A stretch of DNA of 64,000 nt from Myotis daubentonii (GCF_963259705.1 NC_081861.1:105206102-105270101), one strand, 5' to 3'; shown: positions 32,190 to 43,608, numbered from the stretch's first letter. Notes: generated by a model not told the origin, from the sequence alone. Translations and numbers: made by a program.

Positions 32190-33510
32190 TCCACTTCTGG
32201 CCCCCTCCCTTCACAGGGACGCCGATTCCCCACTGCCATGCATCCCATTATGGGGTCCTGTTGTCCCAGGCCACAGTCACCTACCTCAGTCTCGCTGTGA
32301 ACGCCTTATCTCCTTATCTCCTCCATGACTGTCCTCTCCTCTGAACAAGAAATGTTCTGCTTCTTCAGGCTCACTGGGCACTCTCGCCTCCGGGCTCACA
32401 CCTGTAGTCTTCTTGAAAACCTCCTTTATAACATGACATGGCGATGGAACCCCCTCAATAAGCCCATAGATCCCAAGGCCAACATCCTCACCTCTTTAGT
32501 GCTCTGAAAACTGCTCTGACCTCAGCGCCTTCTCGCCCCACCCCCCTCCACCTTTCCCAAAGGAAACTTCCTTGAATGCACAGGTTTATTCAACAGTCTG
32601 ACTATTATCAGAAACTGAGATCATTATCTCTAGGAAAAAGGCAGCAACTTTAAAAGCCAAGTGGCTAGAGGCCTGGGAACAAGCTGCACAACATGCTCCC
32701 TCCCTCCCCCTGCCTTTTCTCCAGCCTCATATCCAGGTCCCTGGCTTCCGCTGCTCCTTCCCTTTCTCTTTTCCCTTGGATAACAGTGCATTCTAATATT
32801 TCCTCCCCCTTTCACTGCAATACCTACCTCTCTCAGGCTCACCAAATGCCTCCCACCATCCCTGAAGAAGATTCAGCGACATCATCCAGGACCTGATGAC
32901 CTATCATTCCTCACAGGCTCTTACCTGGCAAGGGACCCTCCAATTTTTACTCCAGAAAAAGCTCAGGTTTTTGATATTTTCAGGTGAAACGGACATGGAA
33001 TGATGAGGAAGTCATCAATTCTGCTGTTTGAGATGGGAAATCCTCTAGTGTCACTCTCTATCTACGAAGCCTGGACCTACTCCTATGCCCACCCTCATCA
33101 ACACAACTTTCCATCTACTCTCTAATATCAATCCCTCCTCCTCTACATCCTGCTGGATTTGCCTGTATCTGGCTCGAACCCTCATCATAGCCACTCCATT
33201 CCAACCTATTAGACCATCTAACTAAACTGTCTCTAGAAATTCGCAGCTCCTGGCTGAACCTCCTGCCCATGTCCCCGACTAGAATCCAGGCTACACCAAG
33301 GAGCCCCACCTTCTTAAGCCCTTTTTGAACTCCTATATGGGAGACATTCTTGCTCAACCACTGTCTCCTTACTGATCCTCCTCCCCTGGGTACGTATCTC
33401 CCATATCTGCCCTTACCCAGGCACCTTTTCTGAGAACACGCAGACAAGTTTCTGCCCAAGCCAGAGCCGACCAACCAGGACTTCCAAGGACCAGCCCTTC
33501 ACCCTGTGAC
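32190..33510 (+). other. ERV-D decayed pol region
   Basis: By position this should hold RT, RNase H and most of integrase, but 1.3 kb is far too short and no catalytic motif (YxDD-type or integrase DDE) is visible. I can only say it is provirus interior. Confidence 0.45.
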
Positions 33511-33519
33511 TCGGTCCTC

Positions 33520-33645
33520 CTTAAGAATCTACATCCAAAAGCCTTGGAGCCTAGGTGGACAGGACCTCACACTGTAATCCTCACAGCCACCACCATGGCC
33601 AAGCTGCTTGGTGACTCCAGCTTGGCGACCCATCGTGGCACCACC
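33520..33645 (+). pseudogene. pol: ERV-D integrase C-terminal fragment
   Basis: The text ALEPRWTGPHTVILTATTMA resembles the C-terminal end of class I integrases (pattern LEPRWTGPHTVILTTPTA). The open stretch begins at 33544 and runs into the start of env in another frame, a normal pol-env overlap for this group. Upstream parts are broken. Confidence 0.7.
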
Positions 33646-34440
33646 TCTCCAAACTCAAGGACCCTGGAGCAGCATGACTTCTATAAATGTGAGGTGTTGG
33701 GCCCCACTACGGTCTGCCTTGGTCACCCTCCCCCTCTTCCTTCTCCTCCCAGCCCTGAGCAACCTACACCCACCCCCACTTGCTTATGTGTGGAGGTGCA
33801 AGGTCTAGGAAACCTACTACCAGACGGCAAACAAGTCACCCAGCAGGTAGGCTCTCAGGACTGCCCTCTGGTCAGATGCCAGACAAAGATCCAGATGGCT
33901 GCTGACCCTATGTCTGTTTTGCTTACGACCAGCGGAACCCAGACAGGTGTAATCAAAATGTCAACACCTATGGGGGTTGCCTCTGGAGAGACTGTGTCAT
34001 CCATGATGACTATAATGAGGTCAGGGGTGGCCCCCTTTTATTTCCCTTTGGGAACCCGAAATTCCAGAGTCCAACCGTGACCCCACGGATATGCTACCAG
34101 ACCAGTAATCTGGTAACTGGGGGACGAGTCACTTGGAACTGCATCCAAAACCATACCGCAGCCAGTCTCACTGAGGCCAGCCCGGGTACCTTTTTGGTGC
34201 AACAGCACCTTAAGCAACTGCATGAACTCCTCTGACCCCGGGCCTTGCTTCATGGTCATAGTAGTTCCCCAACTAACCTTGTATGGAGAGTCGGAGCTCA
34301 CCCGGCTGCTACCTCCTTCCCACCCCAGGACACTCCGGGTTCATTCCTCCCTGTCATGTTAGGGGTGAGTATCGCTGCCTCAATAGGCCTCACCGGGGGG
34401 CCCTTGGGAACAGTCTGGTCACTGCTCAGGACTTTAATGA
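33608..34440 (+). pseudogene. env: ERV-D env, surface part, broken
   Basis: The 66-codon open piece 33608-33808 looks like an Env start: a hydrophobic stretch LRSALVTLPLFLLLPAL is a plausible signal peptide. Further surface-subunit text lies in other frames (about 33905-34225), including a WNCIQNHT segment with N-linked glycosylation sites. A hydrophobic fusion-peptide-like stretch is at about 34345-34400 (LPVMLGVSIAASIGLTGG). Frameshifts separate these parts and an in-frame TGA is near 34232. No surface protein could be made. Confidence 0.65.
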
Positions 34441-34508
34441 CAAGCTCCAGTTAGCCCTGGAGTCTACTACTGCCTCTTTTAGCCTCCCTACAGTGGCAAG
34501 CAACATCA

Positions 34509-34913
34509 ATGGCCCAGGTAGCCCTACCGAACCAGCGTGCCTTAGATCTTCTGACTGCAGAAAAAGGAGGAACCTGCATATCCCTTCAGGAAGAATGCTG
34601 CTACTACATCAACGAGTCCGGAGTAGTGGAACAAAATGTACAGACCCTGACTAAGCTGAGTGAAGAACTACATGCAAGACACTTCCAAGACAACTCTCCT
34701 TTCTGCTGGTTCCAAAGCCCCTTAGCTACATGGGTCCTACCCATGATAGGGCCCCTGATTCTCATCTGTGTCTTTTTTCTCCTAGCCCCCTGCCTCCTCA
34801 AGTTCATCCACTCCCGGATCGCGGAGATGTCACAGGTGACTGTGAATCAGCTCCTGCTCCATCCCTACACTCAGCTGCCCTCTGACCTGCCTCTGCCTGA
34901 CCCTGGCCTTTAA
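34509..34913 (+). pseudogene. env: ERV-D env, transmembrane subunit, 134-codon open frame
   Basis: Begins with a Met in the region of the second half of the transmembrane subunit. Residues 5-22 correspond to the position of the so-called immunosuppressive segment of class I Env proteins. C23-x6-C30-C31 is the CX6CC motif that links to the surface subunit. A membrane span lies at about residues 73-98 (LPMIGPLILICVFFLLAPCL), followed by a cytoplasmic tail of about 36 residues ending in PDPGL and TAA. The frame has no break within it, but the upstream fusion peptide and surface parts are in other frames, so it is a fragment. Confidence 0.75.
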
Positions 34914-34977
34914 ACTCCCCCCTTATCATCCCTGGTCAGCTGGAAGCAGTCAGAACTAGTTGGCAGCCCCTATCACC

Positions 34978-34989
34978 AAAAGGCTGGGA
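34978..34989 (+). other. ERV-D polypurine tract
   Basis: AAAAGGCTGGGA directly before the 3' LTR. Two pyrimidines interrupt it. Confidence 0.7.
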
Positions 34990-35377
34990 TATTAGGTCAG
35001 AGAGAGCCCAGGATTGGATACCTGCAGATGTATGAGATAATGGACCCTCCCTGGAATTTCTAACAGATCAGCGTGCCAGACACAGATACTGGTTTCTCCC
35101 TGAATCCACAAGGACCCCCACACAGATACTGACTCTTTCCTGAATACCCTGCCTACCCTCTGAGACAGGGACTTCCTCAGTTCATGCCCCCACCCCTCAC
35201 CCAATTGCAGTATAAAACAAAACGCCCCCCTCTCTGTTGGCGCGAATCCACTGGCCCTGTCTTTGGGGTTCTTGGGTCACCCGGGGACACAGAATAAAAC
35301 CTTTCCTTTTCTTTCTTATCTGATTGACTCGGCTCTCTTTATTTCCTATGCCTCCTCCTGAGCCACCTAACCTAACA
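34990..35377 (+). repeat. ERV-D 3' LTR
   Basis: 388 bp, clearly homologous to 29417-29816. It begins TATTAGG instead of TGTTAGG (one change in the terminal TG) and ends CCTAACA. TATAAAA at 35211-35217, AATAAA at 35293-35298. Confidence 0.9.
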
Positions 35378-35382
35378 GAAAG

Positions 35383-36900
35383 CTTATCAAATATACCCCA
35401 AAGATTATATTATATACTTTTTATAATTATTCTAAAAGATATCAATTAACTTTAAACTGTTTTTTGTATTAAAAATTTGGTCGAGATCACAGGATCAATC
35501 CTCTTTTTTAATTAGACCATATAAAATATTATAGCTTAGGTTGAAATTTTACCACACTTGGTGCATTAATATAATTTAAACTAAGTTCTCTAGAGAAAAC
35601 ACAAGAATTATTTTCTCAAAAATAAATTTCTATACTTTATGCATTTTATTATCACAACTATATTATTTCTCCTAACTTAATATGAACTTTAAACTCTTAG
35701 AAGCCTTAAATTTTAGCTGGCAAGTTAAATACCTAGCATTTCTTAGATTAGTAATAACTACATTTTTAAAACACAAGACATTTTTAATTAATAGATTCAA
35801 TTCTGTCCTCTGTCCTCTAGATGTTTCTTTTATATGAGGCAAACTCAGATTAACATTTCAGTACTTTGTTATTTCAAAATACTTAGGTAACTAATACATT
35901 TTTATTATTTAATTTAGTAAACTGTAAAGGTTAAAGTTGCCAATTACTTTAGAAAACTATGTTTGAGGCTGGCAAAACAGGTTTGACCTAGCCTGGTCTA
36001 TTTAAATGTAAAATCGCCACATTCTTTCTGCTGGGGGAAGGGCGACTACTAGCCCCTTCCTCCAACAAGGAGTGAAGCCAGTTTCCCCTGGGCTACTAGA
36101 CCCCCACTACCTATAATTATCACTGAAAAGCTCTACCACAAATCTTTCCTATTAGTTATATCCATGTTTCAACTATTTTGAAATTTTAAAGCCAATTATT
36201 ATTATCCAAGGCATTTTACTTTGGAACAGAGATAATTTACTGACTTTCTGGCAGCCTTAATGTTAACTTTGGAATGTGGTTGATTAATATTTAAAAACTA
36301 TCCTTTATTATGGAAAATACCAATTTTCTTGCTTAGAACCTGCCTGTATTATTTCTTTGGGTCATCTCCGCCATTATTTGAGGAAAAAACATCCTTAGGT
36401 TTATTCTGTAACATCCATAAAGAGATCAAATTTAGCCCAAAACCTTGTCTAATATCCGACGGAGAGCTCTTTTGTTTTAAGCTAGTTTTCTCTCTTTACA
36501 ATACAGAAATCCTAGACGCATTCCTAAATTCTGCAAAACTTTTAAATGATGAACCAGGAAACAAAAATCATGGCAAAAATGAGACTTTTTTAATAGTACT
36601 CTCGGGAGTGGGTGTCCATTTTACAGGATCACACATTTCTCTCCACCCCCACATCTTGCTTGCTTTGGGAAATTTAGCAACTGACCTGGCTGCCCAGGTT
36701 TCCTTTCTTATTGAATTAAAGGCATGCTTAATAGACTAACAATGAACACATTAAACCAATAAAATGACAGATAAAACTACATTCAACAGATAACATATAA
36801 ACTTAATAAATCATAGTTCTTTTCCTGAATCTTTTCCTATTCCACTCTCCACAGCATTGACTGGTCTTTAAAGTTATTTTAGCTAAAATCTGCCTATCCT
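35383..36900 (-). other. ERV-A interior, no recognisable gene
   Basis: By nesting it belongs to ERV-A. The 136-codon plus-strand open stretch at 36329-36739 is on the wrong strand for ERV-A and has no recognisable domain, so I do not call it. Confidence 0.4.
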
Positions 36901-36918
36901 AAGGCGTCCTATGGTAAT

Positions 36919-37260
36919 TTGTTTTTAAAAAGCATCCGAGAGTTCTCGTGCATGAGGATTAATAGTTCCACCCTCTCTAGCAGGCCTTGAACCTCTTGAC
37001 ACCAGAAGTGGTGGATCTGGCAGGGCCTGAGGTATTACAAATTTTTGATCCCCAATACAAATTAGGCGTTTTGCAATTTGAACAAGAACCCACATAGTTA
37101 AAGATGACAACGGCACTCTTTTTCCTTGAGCCTGATTTTAAAGAGTACCTTTCTACATTTTAATTTCTTTATCCTTGAGCATGGAAGCTAAAAATTTACA
37201 ATGATATTTTTGCCAAAGCTTGGTGTGGGCTTCACTGTCAGTGAATCTCCCCACCTTTAC
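36919..37260 (-). pseudogene. gag: ERV-A gag-like remnant
   Basis: Close to the 5' LTR on the provirus strand, translation gives CKFLASMLKDKEIKM, then a stop, and in 36925-37116 PLSSLTMWVLVQIAKRLI. These are reminiscent of the matrix region of class II Gag (ML...I, then IPLTVW..W..I). Similarity is weak and stops are present. Confidence 0.4.
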
Positions 37261-37306
37261 CAGTGATTAACTACTTTTCTTCACTCTGGCGAATCTTCTC
37301 CAGACG

Positions 37307-37324
37307 TACTTGTCTCGGGTACCA
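37307..37324 (-). other. ERV-A primer binding site candidate
   Basis: On the minus strand TGGTACCCGAGACAAGTA starts four bases after the 5' LTR end. It shares TGG and CCCGA with the Lys3 complement. It may be a decayed Lys-type site; weak. Confidence 0.35.
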
Positions 37325-37328
37325 TTAG

Positions 37329-37714
37329 TGCCAGGATCTTATCCATATCTACTAGGGTTCAGGGATCTGGAGAAAGGGCTGTGATGTAAATGAATAAGCT
37401 AGACATGAAATATAAATTTGGGAGGCATTTTGGGGGAGCCAGAGGAGGTTTAGTTCTAGTAACTAAGCTCTCTGAATCTCTGTACCCAGGGCTTTTTATT
37501 CACACATTTTGCCCTATAGCAAAACAGATATACATATCAAAGGTAAGGTTTGGTAAACTATAAAGTATTATCAGATTGGGGGAACTGCCCTCAGCTGTCT
37601 GGCAGCAGGCAATAATGTATGCAGATCTTCAGCCCTGCTGAAGGCCCAAGGTTCATCAACCTTTTGATGAACTTCCTGCATTTTATTATGCCCTGCTGAA
37701 ATTTGCTTCCAGCA
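37329..37714 (-). repeat. ERV-A 5' LTR
   Basis: 386 bp, homologous to 22387-22776. After its right end CA the sequence TTAGGGGAAATGG restores the interrupted L1. Confidence 0.85.
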
Positions 37715-37803
37715 TTAGGGGAAATGGTTTTAGTTTTTGCCCATTGAGTATGATGTTGGCTGTAGGCTTGTCATATAAGGCTTTTATTATGTTGAGGTAT
37801 TGT
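37715..37803 (-). mobile_element. L1 RT segment, continuation after ERV-A
   Basis: Continues the 20263-22386 L1 across the provirus (GAAATGGTTTTAGTTTTTGC, then GCCCATTGAGTATGATGTTG). Ends abruptly at the ERV-C-type LTR piece. Confidence 0.8.
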
Positions 37804-37888
37804 TGTAATGTACCCCGCAAACCACAGAAGAGTGCCTCATGAAGTCGAATTAAAGAGTCACATTTATTGCAATCCGGGACTACAAGGG
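37804..37888 (-). repeat. Truncated ERV-C-type LTR
   Basis: Matches the first 80 or so bases of 28677-29360 (TGTTGTAATGTACCCCGC, then GTCACATTTATTGCAATCCG), then stops. Confidence 0.8.
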
Positions 37889-38045
37889 AGCAGTTAGGGC
37901 CAACCAGGTTGGCAGGAGAGGGCAGTTAGGGGTGACCAAGCAGGCAGGCAGAATAGTTAGGGGCAATCAAGCCAGCAGGCAGAGGTGGTTAGGGGCTATC
38001 AGGCAGGCAAGCAGGTAAGCAGTTTGGAGTCAGCAGTCCTGGATA
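37889..38045 (+). mobile_element. Helitron interior fragment without ends
   Basis: Repeated GGGCAGTTAGGGGTGACCAA-like and GCAGGCAGG segments, very similar to the interior of the Helitron at 63345-63803. No 5' or 3' terminus is present; it joins the LTR piece directly. Confidence 0.6.
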
Positions 38046-39740
38046 TGGTAGAAGGAATCAACAGCAGATTAGCGAAGAATGGCTCAATCACCTGGAAGAG
38101 AGACTAGTAGAAATTTAACAATAAAAACAGCCAAAAATTTTAAATATGTTAAATAAGAACAGTTTAAGGGATCCATGGTATAACATCGAGCACTCAAACA
38201 TACATATTATAGGGATCCCAAGATGAAAAGAAGAGAAAAATGAACAGAAACTTTATTTGAAGATACATTTGCTGAAAATGTTTTTAACCTGGGAAAGGAA
38301 GCATGCAAACAAGTTCAGGTAGCACAGAGAGTACAAAACAAGATGAATGCAGAAACCCAGACAATGACATAGTATAATTAAAATAGAAAAGGTTGAAGAT
38401 AAAGAGACAGTTTTAATGGTAGCAAGATATAAACAATGAATTACATAGAAATGAAACCACATAAGGCTATCTGCTGATTTCTCTGCAGCAACTTTACAGA
38501 GTAGAAGTGAGTGGCAGGACATCTTTAAAGTGCTGAAATAATGTACTCTACAACTTAGAATAATTTACACAAGTTATCAATCCGAATTGAAGGAGATATA
38601 AAGATTTTCCTAGAAAATCAACAATTTTAAAAGTTTATCACCATTAAACCAGCTTTACACAGAATTTTAAAGGAATTTATTTAAGCTGAAAAGGAAAACC
38701 ATAACCATATAAGAATATATGGAAGAGGAAAAAAGTCACAGGAAAAATGAAATATTTAAGAGATACTGTTAATCAGACATTGCAAAATCTACTATGAAGG
38801 TCAAAAGACACAAATACAAAACTCAACTCAAGAACAATGAGCAGATAAGAGATACGTAAAAGAAAAAAGATGTAAAATATGACATCAAAACATACAGTAT
38901 GGAGGATGAACTAAAAATATAATTATTTTATAATATATTTGAACTTAAATTATTATCAGCTTAAAATAAGTTGCTATAGCCCTGGCTGGTTTGGCTCAGT
39001 AGATGGAACATTGGTCTGAGGACTGAAGGGTCCCGGGTTCGATTCCTATCAGGGGCACATGTCCTGGTTGCGGGCTCCATCCTCAGTGGAGGGCATGCAG
39101 GAGGCAGCCAATCAATGATTCTCTCTCATCATTGATGTTTCTATCTCTCTCTCCTTCTTCCTTCCTCTCTGAAATCAATAAAAATATATTTAAAAAAATA
39201 AGTTGCTATAGATATAGAATGATATACATAAGCCTTGTGATTATCACAAACCAAAAATTTCTAAGAATATACAAAGAATAAAGTGCAAGGAATTTAAACA
39301 AAACACTAAAGAAAACCAGCAAACCACAAGAGGGGAGATCAAGAGAAGAAAGAAACAGACTAGAGTTACAAAAATAACAACACCAATAAAAAAGAATAAA
39401 ATGGCAATAAGTACATAATTTTAATAATTAATTTTAATATACATTGACTAAATGTTCCAATGAAAAACAGAGTGGCAGAATGGATTATAAAACAGACTCA
39501 TCTATATGCTGCTAACAAAGGACTAATTTTAAATAGAAAGTTATATAAAGACTGAAAGTGAAGGACTGGAAACATATATTTCATACAAATAGAAATGAAA
39601 AGAAAGCTAGGATAGCAATACTCATATCAGATAAGAATACTTTAAAATTAAAATAAAAAACAAACAAAAAAGACATTACATAATTATAAAGGGGTCAATC
39701 CTAAAAGAGTATAACACACACACAAAAATCTATGCACCCC
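38046..39740 (+). mobile_element. Old L1 (ORF1 end / ORF2 start region)
   Basis: Decayed L1 on the plus strand. GGCTATCTGCTGATTTCTCT and GAAAGCTAGGATAGCAATAC are typical of the ORF1-end to endonuclease region. No usable frame. It carries a Ves SINE (38980-39194) and stops near 39740, where another L1 5' end starts. Confidence 0.7.
38980..39194 (+). mobile_element. Ves SINE with 17-bp target duplication
   Basis: CCCTGGCTGGTTTGGCTCAG head, GGTTCGATTCCTATCAGGGG, CAATAAAAATATATT tail. AAAATAAGTTGCTATAG occurs on both sides (38963-38979 and about 39195-39211). Confidence 0.95.
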
Positions 39741-41204
39741 AGGGTGTTTTCAAGATGGCAGCAGACTAGGCAGATGTTATTAGCACCTACTTCCAGAGCA
39801 AGACTGGAAAGAAAACTAAATTGAGGAACATTCACCCAAAATTAACAACTTAGACTAGCTGAAGAGGAGATTTTTAAACAAGGAAATGTAGAAACCATCA
39901 GGAGACATGTAGGAAAAGTGGGGTAATGAGAAGGGCTGGCCAAGCTTCCATAGGTGTCAGGCTGAGAGTGAGGAGAGATCTCTCAGATGCAGAGGGGGTT
40001 TCCCTGAAAGGATCAAGGCATGGACCCCAGGCTTGGCTTCCCAGCCCTGAGCATAAAAGCTGAGAACAGTAACATAAGTAGCATCCAGCCGTGAAAAGTG
40101 GTGGGGCTTCTAGCTGCCAGGGAGATCCAGAGCCAGTTGTAGATAAAGCCACATTTTTTAAAAAAAATAACACAGGACTTTCGTTTCCAGCCACTCACAC
40201 AAGGCTTCAGGTGGTAAGGGTGGTACAGACTGGAGTAGCCTGAAAAGAGGCTGGGGTGAGAAGCATTGGAGGGAAACCTGGAACAGTGGCAGCCAGGAGG
40301 CCTGCAATTGGCTGCCCACCTGCCCAGACTGCAGCAGACATTTTCTTTTTCCTGAGAGGCAAAGGCCCTTCCTGGCAGCCATAGCTCAAGAAAATACAAA
40401 TACCTTGCACTTGGGAATACAGCTCACTCCATCCTCAGGAATCCCACTTCTGTCACCCTGTATCTTGACCCCTGCTGAGGAGACAGCGGCAGATGTCAAA
40501 CTTAGGGTTGGAACAGCCTCAGGGAGTATCAGTGACAGGCATTGGGGTGGAACCATCATGCCACTGTCCTGGGAGCCTGACTGGTGCTTCCCTTTCACAG
40601 GACAGCTGATAGAAACTCCCAGCTTCCAGCAGATCTCACTGGACTGCATATGAAGAGCTCCATCTAGCCTAGACCAGGGAAATATTCTGACAGCCTCAGA
40701 AGAATGGCTCTAGGATGGAGGGAACATACTCATCATCTTCCCTGATATCTGAATGGCACATATATTTCATGGGAGATCCAGAGGTCTCATACTCCTGATT
40801 CCACACAAAACCCTGGAAGAAACAGCCTTTTCAGTCACTAAGACTGCCAGTAGGCCAGCAGGCGGATGCAGGCTGAGGCAGGCAGAGGCAGAGCCCTAAG
40901 AACTTTAGAACTTTTGCTAAAATGTCCCTGGTTCCCAGGCTGCTAACTAGATGACCTTAATACAATTTGGCTCCTCCTGCATGCAGCCAAGTCCTGTGGA
41001 AGCAGGCAAAAACTAAATCGCTTGAAGCTTCTAACAAGTTGCTGAGAGGCAAATGCGGACAGTTTCTGACAGGGGCTAGCACCAAAGTACCTCCCAGGAG
41101 TACCATAAATGGCAGACAAAACAGGCAGCATCAATTCAATATAAAAGCAAGATCCAAAAGGAGTTCCCAGGAGACACTAAACTCTGTTGAGAGGAGTGAC
41201 ACTT

Positions 41205-41850
41205 CACTTTTTTTTTGCATTATTTTCTTTATTTTTTCTTTGTTATTATTTTGCCTCTAATTTTTTCTTTCATATCTCTTTATTTTTCTCTTTTCTTTTC
41301 TTACTGTATTTTTTCTTTCTCTTCCGTTTCATTTTTCCTTTTATTTCTGTATTTCTTCTTTCTCCTCTTTTTCATACTTTTTTTCTTCCTCTTTTCTTTT
41401 TTTAAAAAAATATATTTTGTTGATTTTTTTACAGAGAGGAAGGGAGAGGGAGGGATAGAGAGTTAGAAACATCGATGAGAGAGAAACATCGACCAGCTGC
41501 CTCCTGCACATCCCCCACTGGGGATGTGCCCACAACCAAGGTACATGCCCTTGACTGGAATCGAACCTGGGACCTTTTAGTCCACAGGCCGACGCTCTAT
41601 CCACTGAGCCAAACCGGTTAGGGCATCTTCCTCTTTTCTTTTATGTCATTTTAGTATTCCTTCTCTCCCTTCTGTACTTTCAAATTACTTTTTATTGCCC
41701 TGTTTTTCTTCTTGTATTTTTTTCTTTTCTTATTTTATTTGTCTTTCCTAATTTTCCTTTCATTTGAGGTTGATTTATTGTTGTTTTAGGGTCTGTTGTA
41801 TGTTTCTGTTTTGTTTCTTGTTTTGTTTTGTTTTTTCATCACCTGCACAA
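41205..41850 (+). repeat. T/C-rich tract in L1 5' UTR
   Basis: About 420 bases (without the SINE) almost entirely T and C with scattered A. The forward open frames here are rich in Phe, Ser and Leu and are not genes. Confidence 0.7.
41404..41624 (-). mobile_element. Ves SINE, reversed, well preserved
   Basis: A full reversed copy, including the clean head (CCACTGAGCCAAACCGGTTA). The target duplication is CTTCCTCTTTTCTTTT at both sides (about 41386-41402 and 41627-41643). Few changes, so it is one of the younger SINEs here. Confidence 0.95.
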
Positions 41851-42208
41851 CAGCTTGCATGACATGGTTGGGGTTGAGCCTCACAGTCAATCAGCTTGAC
41901 AGGAAATTCTACTCATGAATGGGACAACAACAATCAAGACCAAATGACAACAGGTGATCCCAAATAACCCACTCAAGGGACATTCCTAGAGCATTCAGTA
42001 CAGGAGATAAAATAGACTGCTCCATTGTGTTCCACACAACATTTACTATATAAGAACACCCTACAACGACTGGCATGCATAGTAGTTCCATGTAATATAT
42101 AGTAACAAATCAAAGAGATAGCAAAAAAGGAGAAACAAAGAAACAACCCACAAATGAAAGAAAAGGAGGCAACTCCATAAAAAGAGCTAAACAAGCTATT
42201 TATCAGAT

Positions 42209-42570
42209 ATGGACTTCAAAGTAATGGTTATAGGGATGCTCAAGGAACTTAGTGGGAACTACAGCAGCATGAAATTGGAAATAGGAACCATGAAAAAGAA
42301 CAAGTTGGAAATGAAGAATACCATATCTGACATCATGAAAACAGTGGGAGGAATCAAAAGTATATTGAATGAGGAAGAGGAACCAATCACTGATTTGTAA
42401 TACAAGATAGACAAAAACTATCCAATCTGAACAAGAAAAATAAAAAAGAATTAAAAAGCAGGACAGTAGTTTAAGGGAACTTTGGCACAACATGAAACAT
42501 AACAAAGTCTGCATCATAGGGGTACCTGAAGGAGGAGAAAGAGAGAAAGGAATAGAGAAAATGTTTAAAA
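42209..42570 (+). pseudogene. L1 ORF1 remnant
   Basis: The open piece 42209-42400 (63 codons) contains a heptad-like coiled-coil segment (NKLEMKNTISDIMKTVGGIK) and ends at a stop. Downstream text GVPEGGEREKGIEKMFKK (about 42518-42570) matches the RNA-binding domain of ORF1 and is followed by stops. ORF1 protein normally binds L1 RNA as a trimer; this copy cannot make it. Confidence 0.7.
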
Positions 42571-43352
42571 AATAATGACAGAAACCTTTCCTAGTCTGGT
42601 AAATAGTTACACAAGTTCAAGAAGAACAGACAGTTCTAATCAAGATGAATAAAGGGACCCACTCTAAGATACTTCATAATTAAAATGACAAATGTTAAAG
42701 ACAAAGAATCTTAAGGGCATCAAGAGAGAGACAAAGTGTTACCTATAAGGAAGTTCCCATTAGATTGTCAGCTGATTTCTCAACAGAAATCCTTTAGGTC
42801 AGAAGGGAATGTCATGAAGTATTCAAACTAATAAAAAGCAAAGACATGAACCCAAGACTATTCTATCCAGCAAGGCTATAATTTAACATTTAAGGTGAAA
42901 TAAAAATATCCCTAGAGCACAAAAAGGCTAAAGGAGTACATTACTGTGAGATAAGCATTGCAATAAATGTTAAAGGGACTACTTTAAGAATAAAAAAAAA
43001 AACTGCATAGAGAGAGGAACATAGGTACAAAGGGAAATGGCAACAAATAAGTATCTATCATACAAGTAAATGGACTAAATGCTCTACTCAAAAGACTTAG
43101 GGCAGCAGAATGGATAAGAAAATATATGAGACCCAACACAGAACCAACAATTCAAACAGAATGAAAGTGAAGGGATAGAAAATAACATTCTATGCAAATG
43201 TAATTGAAATAAAAGCTGGGGTAGCAATACTTATATCTCACAAAATAGAATTCAAACCAAAGACCATAAGAAGAAACAAAGAAAGTTATGACTTAATACT
43301 AAAGGGATCAATCCAGCAAGAAAACATAACCTTTGTAAATGCATATTTACCA

Positions 43353-43362
43353 TATATATATG

Positions 43363-43402
<40 letters not shown>

Positions 43403-43408
43403 TATATC
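43353..43408. repeat. (TA)n run with TG interruptions
   Basis: About 28 TA units with three TG substitutions. It lies in L1 ORF2 and follows ATTTACCA. Confidence 0.85.
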
Positions 43409-43494
43409 AAACTCTTGGAACACTTTCAGGTAGAGACTGATAGCAAAACATTAATAGTAGGTGACTTTAACCTACAACTAATGTCAATGGATAT

Positions 43495-43608
43495 ATTTCC
43501 CAGACACTGGGGCAGTGGGGGCCTGCCCTTGGAGGTGGGAGGGGTTGGGGGGTCAATTGAGGAAAAAGGAGACATACTAGTATGTAAAACTTTAGAAAAA
43601 AAATCAAC
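43495..43608 (+). mobile_element. Short 3' end of another L1
   Basis: ACACTGGGGCAGTGGGGGCC, then GGTCAATTGAGGAAAAAGGA and an A-run. It is the same 3' UTR segment as at 5020-5110, inserted into ORF2 of the surrounding L1, strongly 5'-truncated. Confidence 0.75.

Larger units (their letters stand above)
29417..35377 (+). mobile_element. ERV-D: class I provirus, gag-pro-pol(deleted)-env, defective
   Basis: LTRs at 29417-29816 and 34990-35377 with GAAAG on both sides (29412-29416 and 35378-35382). The interior is about 5.2 kb. Gag, protease, integrase end and Env can be traced in order, but the RT and RNase H part of pol is not recognisable and probably deleted. Two zinc knuckles in nucleocapsid, a Phe-like primer binding site and CX6CC in Env suggest relatives of the HERV-F/HERV-H type group. 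All genes except the Env transmembrane part are broken by stops and frameshifts. Confidence 0.85.
22387..37714 (-). mobile_element. ERV-A: class II (betaretrovirus-like) provirus, gutted, hosting other elements
   Basis: Two similar LTRs (22387-22776 and 37329-37714) flank the region. TTAGG occurs just before the first and just after the second, and the surrounding L1 is continuous across it. The polypurine tract beside the left LTR is on the minus strand, so the provirus reads from right to left. Recognisable genes are a small Gag-like stretch near the 5' LTR and the C-terminal end of integrase near the 3' LTR. There is little room for env between integrase and the 3' LTR. The native interior is only about 4 kb once the nested ERV-B, ERV-C and ERV-D are removed, so most of gag and pol is lost. 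Confidence 0.8.

Noticed and set aside
36329..36739. 136-codon forward frame
   Set aside because: On the strand opposite to the surrounding provirus, no motif, no Kozak or splice support that I can judge.
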